Of a DNA stretch of 56,247 nt, positions 27,078 through 35,951 are shown piece after piece. The notes below the pieces were generated by a model, which worked only from the letters and a program-made list of their open reading frames with translations, was not told where the DNA came from and did not search any database. Made by a program: the position numbers and the translations under genes. How positions within the stretch are numbered: position 1 is the stretch's first letter; each line of letters opens with the position of its first letter. This DNA is from Shewanella saliphila (lineage in GTDB: Bacteria > Pseudomonadota > Gammaproteobacteria > Enterobacterales > Shewanellaceae): contig NZ_BMQV01000030.1 of assembly GCF_014648295.1 (NCBI RefSeq), positions 1-56,247 of the forward strand. The letters run 5' to 3'.

Positions 27078-29528
27078 ATGAAAAATAATCAGAATAAAAC
27101 GGTCGTGCTTAGCATGACAGCCCTCGCATTTGCGATTTCAACTCAGGTCAATGCTGCACCTGCTCCAGTGTCACTCTCTTCAACTAATCAACAAGTTGAG
27201 CAACAATCTCCCTTACCTAAACGTTATATCGTTAAGTTCAGAAACGACAATGCTGCTCAGGTCATCAATGATCTGGCGACAAGCCAAAGTGTTAACCAGG
27301 TTAGCGAAGCGAGCAGCATGGATTACCAACCGCGCACTAATGAGGTGTATAGCCACTTTAGAGCACTTAATAGTGTTCAAGCACGCGAAATGAAGCGCAT
27401 TGGCCGCAGCAATAGTTATTCAACTAAGCTAGATAGCAGCTCAATTAGAGCACTGCGCCTTCGTCAAGATGTCGAATACGTTGAAGAAGACTTACCCCGT
27501 CGACTCATGGCTGAAACGACGCCTTGGGGTCAAACCTATGTCGGTGCAACCGTGCTTAGCGACAGCCAAACAGGTAATCGCAGTATTTGTATCATTGACT
27601 CAGGCTACGATCGCAGTCACAACGACTTAAGCGGTAACAATGTCACCGGAACCAACAACTCTGGCACAGGTAATTGGTATCAACCGGGCAATAATAATGC
27701 CCATGGAACTCACGTGGCAGGCACCATTGCAGCAATTGCTAACAATGAAGGCGTTGTGGGTGTAATGCCAAACCAAAATGCCAATATTCATGTCGTTAAA
27801 GTGTTTAACGAAGCTGGCTGGGGTTACTCTTCATCACTGGTTGCGGCTATCGATACCTGTGTCAACTCTGGCAACGCCAATGTCGTCACCATGAGCTTAG
27901 GCGGCAGTGGCTCAACGACCACCGAGCGTAATGCCTTAAATAGCCATTATAACAATGGCGTCTTATTAATTGCTGCGGCTGGTAATGCAGGCGACAGTAG
28001 TTATAGTTACCCGGCATCATACGACAGCGTCATGTCTGTAGCAGCCGTCGACAGTAACCGTGACCATGCCGCTTTTTCGCAATATACCGATCAAGTTGAA
28101 ATTTCAGGTCCGGGTGAAGCTATTTTATCGACAGTGACCGTAGGCGAAGGCCGCACTGCAGATATTACCATTGCAGGGCAATCGTACTTTAACAGCGGCA
28201 TCGTCCCCCATAACCGCTTAACGCCATCTGGCAGTAGTTACACTGCCGATCCTATCAATACATCAGCGACTGCCGCATTAGCTGAATGTACGGTTAATGG
28301 CACAAGCTTTAATTGTGGCAACATGAGCAATAAAATCTGTTTAGTGGAGCGTGTCGGAAACCAAGGTTCAAGCTACCCAGAAATTAACGCCGTTAAAGCC
28401 TGTAATACTGCAGGTGCAAGCGGAGTCATTGTGTACAGTAATAGCGCTTTACCTGGTTTACAAAACCCATTTTTAGTCGATGCTAATAGTGAAATCACGA
28501 TTCCATCAATGTCGGTAGACCGTGCAACCGGTTTAGCCCTTCAGGCTAAAATAGGCCAATCTGCCACGGTGAGTAACTTGGGCAACCAAGATTATGAATA
28601 CTATAACGGCACGTCAATGGCGACGCCGCACGTGTCGGGTGTAGCAACATTGGTGTGGAGTTATCACCCTGAATGTAGTGCCGCAGAAGTACGTGCTGCG
28701 CTTAATGCAACAGCCGATGATTTAAATGTGGCTGGACGTGATAATCAAACAGGCTTTGGTATGGTGAACGCAACAGCGGCTAAAGCCTACTTAGATGAGT
28801 CTTGTTCAGGCCCAACAGACCCAGGAAGCGGCAGTGGTGATAGCGACCTTGAAAATGGAGTCGCGAAGACTGGTCTCGCAGGTACTAGAAATGATGAGCT
28901 TTACTATTCATTAGACGTACCAGCAGGCGCTACAAACTTAAGCTTTACCATGAGTGGCGGTACGGGTGATGCAGACTTATATGTGCAATATGGCGCGTCT
29001 CCGACGACCAGCAGCTACGATTGCCGTCCATGGAAGAGTGGTAACGCTGAATCTTGCCCAATCGCTACTGCACAATCTGGTACATATTACGTGATGGTAC
29101 AAGGTTACAGTGCATTTAGTGGCGTAAGTTTAGTGGCCAACTATACCGCATCGGGCTCTGGAAGTGGCACAGGCACTGGCGGCGCAGCAACCTACACCAA
29201 CACTAATAACTACTCGATTCCAGATAACAATACCACAGGGATCACCAGCCCTATCACTGTCTCTCGTACAGGTGATTCAGGCACAGTGTCGGTGTCACTC
29301 GGGGTCATTCACACCTATATCGGTGATTTGAAAGTCCAATTGAGCAGCCCAAGTGGTCAAACAGTGGTGCTGCATAACAATACCGGAGGCTCAGCCGACA
29401 ATATTAACCAAACTTACAGCGCAAACATGACGGGTGTTGAGTCTAGCGGCGTGTGGACACTCAAAGCGGTTGATAATGCGAACCGAGATACTGGTTATAT
29501 TGATACCTGGAGCTTAAGCTTCCAGTAA
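27078..29528 (+). CDS. Secreted subtilisin-like (S8) serine protease with PPC and P domains
   Basis: 816 residues from ATG at 27078, preceded by GGAAG (an ATG 12 nt earlier would come before it). Signal peptide (KTVVLSMTALAFAISTQVNA), I9-type propeptide (PKRYIVKFRNDNAAQVINDL), then the S8 catalytic domain: Asp in IIDSGYDRSHND (about 174), His in HGTHVAGTIA (about 209), oxyanion Asn in IAAAGNAG, Ser in NGTSMATPHVSG (about 513). A PA-type insert precedes the serine (SKNICLVERVG-like text, GVIVYSNSALPG). Then a glycine/serine linker, a PPC domain (GTGDADLYVQYG, GTYYVMVQGYSAFSG) and a proprotein-convertase P domain (SIPDNNTTGI, HTYIGDLKVQLSSPSG, ESSGVWTLKAVDNA). All catalytic residues are present. 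Probable nutrient-scavenging exoenzyme, exported through Sec and then probably type II secretion. Confidence 0.95.
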   Translation: MKNNQNKTVVLSMTALAFAISTQVNAAPAPVSLSSTNQQVEQQSPLPKRYIVKFRNDNAAQVINDLATSQSVNQVSEASSMDYQPRTNEVYSHFRALNSVQAREMKRIGRSNSYSTKLDSSSIRALRLRQDVEYVEEDLPRRLMAETTPWGQTYVGATVLSDSQTGNRSICIIDSGYDRSHNDLSGNNVTGTNNSGTGNWYQPGNNNAHGTHVAGTIAAIANNEGVVGVMPNQNANIHVVKVFNEAGWGYSSSLVAAIDTCVNSGNANVVTMSLGGSGSTTTERNALNSHYNNGVLLIAAAGNAGDSSYSYPASYDSVMSVAAVDSNRDHAAFSQYTDQVEISGPGEAILSTVTVGEGRTADITIAGQSYFNSGIVPHNRLTPSGSSYTADPINTSATAALAECTVNGTSFNCGNMSNKICLVERVGNQGSSYPEINAVKACNTAGASGVIVYSNSALPGLQNPFLVDANSEITIPSMSVDRATGLALQAKIGQSATVSNLGNQDYEYYNGTSMATPHVSGVATLVWSYHPECSAAEVRAALNATADDLNVAGRDNQTGFGMVNATAAKAYLDESCSGPTDPGSGSGDSDLENGVAKTGLAGTRNDELYYSLDVPAGATNLSFTMSGGTGDADLYVQYGASPTTSSYDCRPWKSGNAESCPIATAQSGTYYVMVQGYSAFSGVSLVANYTASGSGSGTGTGGAATYTNTNNYSIPDNNTTGITSPITVSRTGDSGTVSVSLGVIHTYIGDLKVQLSSPSGQTVVLHNNTGGSADNINQTYSANMTGVESSGVWTLKAVDNANRDTGYIDTWSLSFQ

Positions 29529-29555
29529 TCATCCGTTAACAATGATTGATGAATG

Positions 29556-29584
29556 AAAAATAGCCACATAATGTGGCTATTTTT
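29556..29584. terminator. Bidirectional terminator between protease and CBS gene
   Basis: AAAAATAGCCACAT and ATGTGGCTATTTTT are perfectly complementary around one base. T tracts on both strands fit termination of both convergent genes. Confidence 0.9.
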
Positions 29585-29607
29585 ATATTTAGCATTCAGT
29601 AAGAATA

Positions 29608-30210
29608 TTAAAAATGTGGCTGAACAGTATTTAATACCGCAGGTTGTTGAATTTTACTGATCACCTCAAAAATTGATGCAAATGAGTTTGGTGTGCTCAC
29701 ATCGACCGCTAGCTTCAATCTGCGAGCAATATCGTTGGCAGATAATACCCCACGAATCGCATGATTTTTTCTGTCGAGCACTAAGCAATGCTGTTGGCCT
29801 GCTGACTGTAACGTTTCAATCACATCACCAATTCTGGCATAAGTTAAATCTTCATAATCAATGGCTTTTAACTGATCTTTTGCAATCATAAAGTCTGTGA
29901 CTTTAAGCTGTTCACGTTGATGGCCTTCGGCAACGCGTTTTAGAATTTCTTGATTATGTAACGACTCAAAGCTGATTAACCCTATAAACTCATGCTTATT
30001 ATTAATCACTAATTTGAGTCGCACGTGAGATTTTTGCATTAAACTTTCCACTTCTACTGCGGACGAGTTTGATTCAATAACCAACGGGGTGACTTTTTTA
30101 AAATCGGTAAAAATATTGATAGCAGAAGAGAGTAAAGAGATATCTTCATGAGCTTCTGGAGAGGTTAATTCATCGATTTTTTCTACTGGATAAAGGGCAA
30201 GTTTTTTCAC
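29608..30210 (-). CDS. CBS-domain protein
   Basis: 200 residues from GTG at 30210 (MKKLALYPVEKIDELTSPEA), chosen because AAGGAT lies at the right distance; the frame extends 51 nt upstream without such a site. Two CBS-like segments: about 60-110 (VESLMQKSHVRLKLVINNKHEFIGLIS) and about 125-180 (DLTYARIGDVIETL, HCLVLDRKNHAIRGVLSANDIARRL). CBS pairs usually bind adenine nucleotides and regulate a partner; none is attached or adjacent. Transcribed alone from its own promoter. Confidence 0.85.
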   Translation of the reverse strand: MKKLALYPVEKIDELTSPEAHEDISLLSSAINIFTDFKKVTPLVIESNSSAVEVESLMQKSHVRLKLVINNKHEFIGLISFESLHNQEILKRVAEGHQREQLKVTDFMIAKDQLKAIDYEDLTYARIGDVIETLQSAGQQHCLVLDRKNHAIRGVLSANDIARRLKLAVDVSTPNSFASIFEVISKIQQPAVLNTVQPHF

Positions 30211-30298
30211 AATAACATCCTTAACACACAACCATTGCAAAACAAAAAAGATAATTATCAATGTGTTATTTTAATTATCTTATTTAAAACATGCTTTG

Positions 30299-30327
30299 AT
30301 TATCTGCCTGAGATTTTATGAGTACAA
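30299..30327 (-). promoter_or_regulatory. Promoter of the CBS-domain gene
   Basis: Leftward TTGTAC (30322-30327), 17-nt spacer, GATAAT (30299-30304), about 90 nt before the GTG start. The rest of 30211-30461 shows no gene. A 14-bp direct repeat, TTGATATTAGCTAC twice in tandem at 30438-30465, reaches the 3' end of the next gene. Confidence 0.5.
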
Positions 30328-30461
30328 TACCCTTAAGATTAAAGTTTATTCACAATTGCCAAATTAAGGTTAAATTAACTTTTACATGATAGCCAATCTG
30401 CTAGCGGGTAAACCTTTATATTTAGCAAACCCTCAAATTGATATTAGCTACTTGATATTAG

Positions 30462-31004
30462 CTACACTGACTTTAAGCTTTCTGGCTCTATTAACACACT
30501 ATTCTCATTGTCAGATAACCATACCTGCCCTTCACTGATACTGACTTGAAGCGCCATATTACGAGTCACAAATACCGCAAGCTGCTTTACGGCGTCTTCA
30601 GGAAAGTTAACCACCGACAAGTTATCATAGCGACTTAATGCTTGTTGATTTTGCTGCCACCAAATAGGCACACTACGCCCACCATAAGTATATAAAATAA
30701 CTTGCTTAGCGCGACCACTGGCTTTACGTAACCATTTTTCGTCCGCCTGGCCAAACTCAACCCACACGTTAATTTCATCACTTAAACTTTTGTCCCACAG
30801 CTCAGCTTCATCATCAACACACAAACCTTTACTAAAAGCCAAGGTATCCGATGCATTCAATGCAAAAGCCAATAAACGTACCATCATACGGGTATCTGTT
30901 TCTGAAGGGTGTTGCGCCAGAGTCAACGCATGATCGGCGTAATAGTGGCGGTCCATGTCGGCAATTTGGAGTGCAACTTTAAATACAGTAGCTTTAGCGG
31001 CCAT
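30462..31004 (-). CDS. yaeQ: YaeQ family protein
   Basis: 180 residues from ATG at 31004 (MAAKATVFKVALQIADMDRH); 48 more upstream codons are open but overlap the previous gene's terminator. Family text is clear: LTLAQHPSETDTRMMVRLLAF, GLCVDDEAELWDKSL, WVEFGQADEKWLRKA and SVPIWWQQNQQALSRYDNLSV. YaeQ has a PD-(D/E)XK nuclease-like fold; in Escherichia coli it was linked to haemolysin expression when over-produced, and its function remains unsettled. Length matches the E. coli protein. Confidence 0.93.
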   Translation of the reverse strand: MAAKATVFKVALQIADMDRHYYADHALTLAQHPSETDTRMMVRLLAFALNASDTLAFSKGLCVDDEAELWDKSLSDEINVWVEFGQADEKWLRKASGRAKQVILYTYGGRSVPIWWQQNQQALSRYDNLSVVNFPEDAVKQLAVFVTRNMALQVSISEGQVWLSDNENSVLIEPESLKSV

Positions 31005-31023
31005 TGGGGATCTCGATAGACAT

Positions 31024-31057
31024 AAAAAAGCCGAGTCTACTACAAAGTACACTCGGC
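31024..31057 (-). terminator. Terminator after the siroheme gene
   Basis: Leftward GCCGAGT/ACTCGGC stem, extended by GTA/TAC pairs past a mismatch, followed by six T. It sits between the siroheme gene and yaeQ. Confidence 0.8.
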
Positions 31058-31083
31058 GTGTTAGTTGCTAGAGCGGATATGAG

Positions 31084-31995
31084 CTATAACGCGCCGGGAC
31101 GTAAATGCTTTGCCATTGGGAAATAGGCAATGAGTTGAGCTATTTTATCTGGCGCAGCCACTATTAACATGCGATCGCCTTGTTCATATTGATTGGCGAT
31201 ATCACTGAGTTTAGGGATCTGAGTTCGATTAGCATCTCGGCGTAAAAGCTCGTTAATCTCACTATTAAGTGGCTCATCACTGAAAATGACATCAAGCTTT
31301 TGCAGTAATGGCATTGCTGCAATCGGTAATAAATTTGCGGGTGTACGCTCCGTCAGTAACAGTATTTCACCTTGGCGTGTCATGTCTTTAAAAGCATCTG
31401 CATAGCGCTGCTCGGTAAGGTTATCGAACCTATCTTGGTTGCTGTTAAAAAAACGTTCCCAAAATAGTCGACGATCTTTAACGCCGGCTAAGCTTTGCTG
31501 AACCTCTTCACGTTTACTGGCAACAAAGTCAAACAATGGTGCTAATGATGCCGGTAACATGGTTTCTAATCGAGAACGAATTGTTCTGGCAAATACAGGC
31601 GCTGCCCCTGCGGTGCTAATTGCTACAACTAAACGGCCACGATCCACAATTGATGGGGTGATAAACCGGCAATATCCCGGGTTATCAACCACATTAACCC
31701 AAATACCACGATCATTAGCGATATCAGCAAAGTCCATATTCAACTGCTCATTTGCAGTCGCTAAATACACAATGTCAATATCGGCAATATCATCTTGAGT
31801 GACTGGACGACGAGATAAGCGAATGCGCCCTTGTTGGTGATAAGTATCAATATCGGCGGCAATATCTGGGGCAATGACATGGATAACAGCATCGGTACGT
31901 GCCAGTAAGTCAAGCTTACGTGTAGCAACCTCACCAGCGCCTACGAGTAAAACCCGTAACCCCTGGGTATCAACAAACAGCGGAAAATATTGCAT
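31084..31995 (-). CDS. Precorrin-2 dehydrogenase / sirohydrochlorin ferrochelatase (CysG N-terminal type)
   Basis: 303 residues from ATG at 31995 (MQYFPLFVDTQGLRVLLVGA), with GAGAAA ahead; 20 further upstream codons are open but overlap the preceding gene. NAD-binding motif VLLVGAGEVATRKLDLL near the N-terminus, then YLATANEQLN, GIWVNVVDNPGYCRFITPSI and VAISTAGAAPVFARTIRSRLE, all typical of Met8/CysG siroheme synthase N-terminal domain. The methyltransferase half of CysG is missing, so this is the stand-alone enzyme making siroheme for sulfite and nitrite reductases; a separate cobA is expected elsewhere. The C-terminal 90 residues are an extra helical region. In an operon with the rhodanese immediately upstream. 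Confidence 0.92.
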   Translation of the reverse strand: MQYFPLFVDTQGLRVLLVGAGEVATRKLDLLARTDAVIHVIAPDIAADIDTYHQQGRIRLSRRPVTQDDIADIDIVYLATANEQLNMDFADIANDRGIWVNVVDNPGYCRFITPSIVDRGRLVVAISTAGAAPVFARTIRSRLETMLPASLAPLFDFVASKREEVQQSLAGVKDRRLFWERFFNSNQDRFDNLTEQRYADAFKDMTRQGEILLLTERTPANLLPIAAMPLLQKLDVIFSDEPLNSEINELLRRDANRTQIPKLSDIANQYEQGDRMLIVAAPDKIAQLIAYFPMAKHLRPGAL

Positions 31996-32002
31996 TGATT
32001 TC

Positions 32003-32362
32003 TCAGTCTTGCACGATAGGAAATTGATGTTGGATCCAAGCGCGATAACCGCCAATCATAGATGCAACCTGAGTGTACCCCATAACTTGTAAATTATACG
32101 CGGCTAATGCTGCACGTTGGCCTGCGCCACAATAAAGTAAAATAGGTACGCTTTTATCTGGAAAACGTTGCTCAATATCACGTTCAATAATGCCTCGACT
32201 CAAATGCTTAGCTTTGGGTAAATGACCTTGGAGCCACTCATTATCTTCACGTACATCGATAAGTTGCCATTGGTCTTGTTGTTGATATTGTTCGATGGTC
32301 AACAGCCTAATATGAGGTATGACAGATTCGACGAGACTGGCAAAGGCTGGGGATGCTTGCAT
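32003..32362 (-). CDS. Cytoplasmic rhodanese-domain protein
   Basis: 119 residues, a single rhodanese domain without signal peptide: WQLIDVREDNEWLQGHLPKA, active-site loop LLYCGAGQRAALAAY with the catalytic cysteine, and the end MIGGYRAWI. Sulfur-transfer enzyme of the GlpE/PspE class. Its stop lies 7 nt before the siroheme gene start, so the two are co-transcribed; a shared role in sulfur assimilation is plausible but inferred. Confidence 0.88.
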   Translation of the reverse strand: MQASPAFASLVESVIPHIRLLTIEQYQQQDQWQLIDVREDNEWLQGHLPKAKHLSRGIIERDIEQRFPDKSVPILLYCGAGQRAALAAYNLQVMGYTQVASMIGGYRAWIQHQFPIVQD

Positions 32363-32402
32363 AACGAGTCCTTAAATAAGATAACGCCACGGTGTTGTGG
32401 CA

Positions 32403-32423
32403 ACTAATTAATGGAATTAGTAT
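32403..32423. repeat. Single end-like fragment of the MITE-like repeat
   Basis: ACTAATTAATGGAATTAGTAT resembles the right end of the 17964-18270 element (ATAATTAATGGAATTGGTAT) and is itself palindromic (ACTAATT/AATTAGT). No second end was found nearby. Confidence 0.45.
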
Positions 32424-32533
32424 AAATACGCCATAACCGATAAAAAGGTTTATCAAATAGTTTAAGAAAATAATAAACTTACACAAGTGTTTAAAGACAT
32501 TATTCTCGAGATATTATTCAGTTTTACGACACA

Positions 32534-32854
32534 TTACGCGTTATGCATTTCACTTTTTTGTGCACTGCAATGCCAGCATAATTCAAAACTACCTTCATTC
32601 ATTTCATGGCATTGCATGCATTGCCATTGAGGTTGTTCTATATCGAGAGAGTCTAGTAAGGCTTGAGCGGCAGCGAGCTGACTGTCCATAACCCACAGCT
32701 CAACGGTCTGCATTTCTATTGGCAGGCCGCCCACGCCACCAATCAACGCTTCGCCTTTAAGATCAACATCAATTCCGCTGGTTTCCAGCAGTCCTTTCCA
32801 TGTGTGAGCCTGTAACAAATTACCACCGGCTAGTAATACTTTTCGTTGTTGCAT
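32534..32854 (-). CDS. DUF2007 protein with zinc-ribbon tail
   Basis: 106 residues. The first 75 match the DUF2007 pattern (RKVLLAGGNLLQAHTWKGLL, a PII-like small domain with GIDVDLKGEALIGGVGGLP). The last 30 contain two CxxC pairs, QCMQCHEMN and ELCWHCSA, which probably bind zinc. Described as putative signal-transducing; no defined biochemical role. ATG at 32854. No gene is close enough to form an operon. Confidence 0.85.
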   Translation of the reverse strand: MQQRKVLLAGGNLLQAHTWKGLLETSGIDVDLKGEALIGGVGGLPIEMQTVELWVMDSQLAAAQALLDSLDIEQPQWQCMQCHEMNEGSFELCWHCSAQKSEMHNA

Positions 32855-33003
32855 GCGTTATCCTACTGCATTGCTCTTGCTGGCAAATTTGTTTCATCCT
32901 ACTGCCTCAACCAAAATCTGTCGAGCACTGTTTATAAATTGGACATTTTTAATAAATAATGATTACCTTAGTTAACTATTATTTATAAATAACAGGATCC
33001 TAA

Positions 33004-33405
33004 ATGAGTAAAATTGTCTTAAAGGGTGTATTTCAAATTACAGCGTGGAATGAGTCAGCCTATGCGGAACATAATGACGGTAGTAAGCAAACCATTGCTG
33101 AGATTAGCCAAAGCTACTCGGGGGATGTTTCTGGTGCAGCAGACATTAGATATATTATGTCGCACCAACAAGACACTAAAGCTGCATTTACGGGTATTGA
33201 ACACTTAACAATCACCACTCCTGAAATCGCGGGCACCATAGTGTTATTGCATAATGGCACATTTGCTCAAGGTGTCGCACAAAGCCAATTTACGGTTGTA
33301 GAAGGATCTGGAACAAACAATTTGCTGGGCTATATTGGTCACGGAGAATTTACTTCAACAGAAAATGGCCAGGCTGATTATGTCATTACATTAAACTTAG
33401 CATAA
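33004..33405 (+). CDS. DUF3224 family protein
   Basis: 133 residues, no signal peptide. Family text seen: LKGVFQITAWNESAY, ISQSYSGDVSGAADIRYIMS, HNGTFAQGVAQSQFTVVEGSGTN (spread over residues 70-105) and LGYIGHGEFTSTENGQADYVITLNL. Predicted allene-oxide-cyclase-like beta barrel; function unknown. AGGATCC precedes the ATG at 33004. It stands alone, with about 240 featureless nt downstream. Confidence 0.88.
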   Translation: MSKIVLKGVFQITAWNESAYAEHNDGSKQTIAEISQSYSGDVSGAADIRYIMSHQQDTKAAFTGIEHLTITTPEIAGTIVLLHNGTFAQGVAQSQFTVVEGSGTNNLLGYIGHGEFTSTENGQADYVITLNLA

Positions 33406-33646
33406 ACACGCTAGAGCCTGTAAATGGGCGAAGTGATGCCACAAGGAGCCTCAATACTCATACTAAAATCAATCAAACATGGTTATTTTAGAAACAATAA
33501 TTTCTGTTAAACAATTGTATAGAGAATTGTTTAGCAACAATATTTACACTACACTGTACAATAAAATTGAGGCCTAATATTGCTAGGTTCATGGCAATAC
33601 AGCTCTCATCCTCCGTCTAATCTACTGACTATGAAGAGCTTACATA

Positions 33647-35593
33647 ATGCGAATATCCAAAGTCATCTTAGTTGCTTGCGGTTTATTAGTCGGATTATAC
33701 CTTTTAGTGATATTAACACTGAGTCAGAGCTTACATGCGTTTAATCGCGACAACAGCAACGTTAATTTACAACAACTCGATCAACGAGATGTAGTGCAAT
33801 TAGACAACCACTGGGCTAATTGGCTATTACATTACGATATTGTCGAAGATGAGCAAAACACCTATGCCGTATTATCAAAAGCTGGGTTTCAATTAAATGC
33901 AGTGAGCCTAAATCACATCCTTAGCAACGTGATGTTATTCAGTAATTTGCCATTATTGTTATTAGGCGGCTTTGCCATTGGCATGCCTTTTTATATCACT
34001 CGCAGACAAAAGAAAAACCTCGATGCTTCACTTGAAGTGGTCAACAACGAAACCAATAAGCTGTTAGCGGCCTTTAATATCACCCCGCCTAATGTTGAAC
34101 AACAAAATACCGTTTCGAAACTGAGCCTGGCTCTGATAGAACTCAACAAGCAAATAAATGACCAACAACATAAAAACTTTATTAGCCAACACCAAGACAA
34201 ACTCACTGGGCTGATTGACCGCCATGCCTATTTGCATCATTTACAATCGCAGTTAGAGCAAGCTCAAGCATTAAAGAAAAGACAAGCCCTGTTATTTATT
34301 GATCTTGATGGCTTTAAACAAGTTAATGACTCATTTGGCCACAGTTTTGGCGATGAAGTATTGATTCAAGTAGCCCAGCGCCTTACAACCGTGGTCCGCA
34401 ATCGTAAACTCAGTCACTTGGCCGCGTCGTTAGGATTAGAGTTAAACTTGTCGCGACTTGGGGGGGATGAGTTTTCCATTTTTATTGAAAACCTTAATGA
34501 TGACAATTTAGCTATCGAAGTCGCACAAAATGTATTGCAAGAAATTGAAGGCGATTTTGTGCTCGGTAACAAATTGATAAAAATTGGTGCCAGTATTGGC
34601 ATTGCGGTTTATCCCGATAGCGCGGCAAACCCTAACACATTATTGCAAATGGCCGATGTGGCGATGTACCGTGCTAAAACTGACGGACGCGGTATTTATC
34701 GTGTTTACTCGCCTGAAATGGGCAATAAAATGCGTCGTTATCATTACTTACTCGAAGAAATGCGCCTGGCAATGACAAGCAATAGTTTTAGCTTGTCGTT
34801 TCAACCCATCGTTAATGTGAACGATTTTAGTATCGATTATTTTGAGTGCCTCGTGCGCTGGCATCATCCGATTGAAGGTTCTATCCCTCCTGCCGAATTT
34901 ATTCCTATTGCTGAAGATTCAAACTTAATTTTAGAATTAGGTAATTGGATTTTATTAGAAGCTTGCCGTCAAATGGCGGCTTGGTACAACGCGGGTATGA
35001 ACAAAGTGCGGATCTCAGTCAATATCTCTGGAGTACAGTTATCGCATATACCACTGTATGACTGGGTGATGGACACCATCAACAAAGTGGGATTACCTCC
35101 TAAAGCCTTGTTACTCGAAATCACCGAAACGTGTTTCATTGAGGCCTCAGAAAAAGTAATTGCTGACTTAGAAAAATTGCGCGAGTCAGGCGTACTGATT
35201 GCCATTGACGATTTTGGGACAGGTTTTAGTTCTTTATCAACCCTAGCCAATTTGCCTGTTGATGTCATTAAAATTGATAAGCTGTTTATCGACCAAGCTA
35301 ATATTAACCCCAAGTATGAAAAGATTTTAAATTCTATTAGTGGCTTAGGTAAAACCCTCGACCTTAAAATCGTTGCTGAAGGTGTTGAAACCGCGCCGCA
35401 ATTTGAATTAGTTAAAAAACTCGGTATTGATTGCATTCAAGGTTATTTAATTAGCCGCCCAGAAACATCAAAAGATGTGGGCAGTAAGATGATAAGCCAA
35501 AATATTAACTATATCGCGATGACGGGCACTGGGGTATATGCCCCTCAAGCTGACAAAGCCCCTGCTCCTGTCGTACAAATAAAAGCGGGTTAA
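33647..35593 (+). CDS. Membrane GGDEF/EAL protein with variant ECL motif
   Basis: 648 residues. Two N-terminal helices (about 5-27 and 90-112) flank a small periplasmic region; then a GGDEF domain (DKLTGLIDRHAYL, LFIDLDGFKQVNDSFGHSFG, RLGGDEF at 270-276) and an EAL domain. The signature EAL is ECL (400-402, YFECLVRWHHP); the remaining motifs are kept: NISGVQLS, LEITET, DDFGTGFSSL, KIDKLFI, EGVETAPQ and QGYLISRP. The GGDEF part has an insertion before GGDEF (NRKLSHLAASLGLELNLS). Probable dual c-di-GMP enzyme or a sensor with one active half. GGDEF is written with a seven-G run (34460-34466). The next gene follows after 22 nt. Confidence 0.93.
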   Translation: MRISKVILVACGLLVGLYLLVILTLSQSLHAFNRDNSNVNLQQLDQRDVVQLDNHWANWLLHYDIVEDEQNTYAVLSKAGFQLNAVSLNHILSNVMLFSNLPLLLLGGFAIGMPFYITRRQKKNLDASLEVVNNETNKLLAAFNITPPNVEQQNTVSKLSLALIELNKQINDQQHKNFISQHQDKLTGLIDRHAYLHHLQSQLEQAQALKKRQALLFIDLDGFKQVNDSFGHSFGDEVLIQVAQRLTTVVRNRKLSHLAASLGLELNLSRLGGDEFSIFIENLNDDNLAIEVAQNVLQEIEGDFVLGNKLIKIGASIGIAVYPDSAANPNTLLQMADVAMYRAKTDGRGIYRVYSPEMGNKMRRYHYLLEEMRLAMTSNSFSLSFQPIVNVNDFSIDYFECLVRWHHPIEGSIPPAEFIPIAEDSNLILELGNWILLEACRQMAAWYNAGMNKVRISVNISGVQLSHIPLYDWVMDTINKVGLPPKALLLEITETCFIEASEKVIADLEKLRESGVLIAIDDFGTGFSSLSTLANLPVDVIKIDKLFIDQANINPKYEKILNSISGLGKTLDLKIVAEGVETAPQFELVKKLGIDCIQGYLISRPETSKDVGSKMISQNINYIAMTGTGVYAPQADKAPAPVVQIKAG

Positions 35594-35615
35594 TAAATAA
35601 AAACGGGTACGGTAA

Positions 35616-35873
35616 ATGATGAGCAAGCAACAAGCAGCATCAAGTATTAGTATCAGTCGTATTGATACCGATATTGGTACGTTTAGAGTTAACGCTGAAG
35701 CAAAGACGACCAAGGTATTGTCAATAACCTCAATTGACATACTCAGCACAGATGGCTGGGAAGCATTAATTATTGATGTCGATGCGCCATGGTACCCAAC
35801 CGTGCTTAAAGCGTGTGAATTACACATCAAAAAACAGCAACAACAGCAACAACAGCAACAACAGCAGCAATAA
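35616..35873 (+). CDS. Small protein with poly-glutamine C-terminus
   Basis: 85 residues, start ATG at 35616. The N-terminal 72 residues look like a compact domain (ISRIDTDIGTFRVNAEAKTT, ITSIDILSTDGWEALIIDVD, APWYPTVLKACELHIKK), followed by 12 glutamines to the very end, encoded by mixed CAG and CAA triplets. No family recognised. It lies 22 nt after the GGDEF/EAL gene and probably shares its transcript. GGTACGG upstream is only a moderate ribosome-binding site. Coding is supported by the protein-like text and context; the opposite-strand frame (35468-35830) is less protein-like. Confidence 0.6.
   Translation: MMSKQQAASSISISRIDTDIGTFRVNAEAKTTKVLSITSIDILSTDGWEALIIDVDAPWYPTVLKACELHIKKQQQQQQQQQQQQ
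35835..35870 (+). repeat. CAG/CAA trinucleotide tract
   Basis: Twelve consecutive glutamine codons, largely a repeated CAG-CAA-CAA pattern. Slippage or unequal exchange would change the number of glutamines without changing the frame. Confidence 0.9.
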
Positions 35874-35900
35874 TTTCAATAAACGTCTATGACCCAAACA

Positions 35901-35927
35901 ATAAACCCCAGCAATGCTGGGGTTTAT
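35901..35927. terminator. Candidate terminator between the poly-Gln gene and secF
   Basis: ATAAACCCCAGCA and TGCTGGGGTTTAT pair perfectly around one base. The T tracts are short, but its position between convergent genes fits a bidirectional terminator. Confidence 0.65.
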
Positions 35928-35951
35928 GATTAAGACTATCGACAATGCGTT

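Noticed and set aside
35468..35830. 120-codon leftward frame
   Set aside because: Overlaps two sense genes, no ribosome-binding site, and the protein text is not domain-like.
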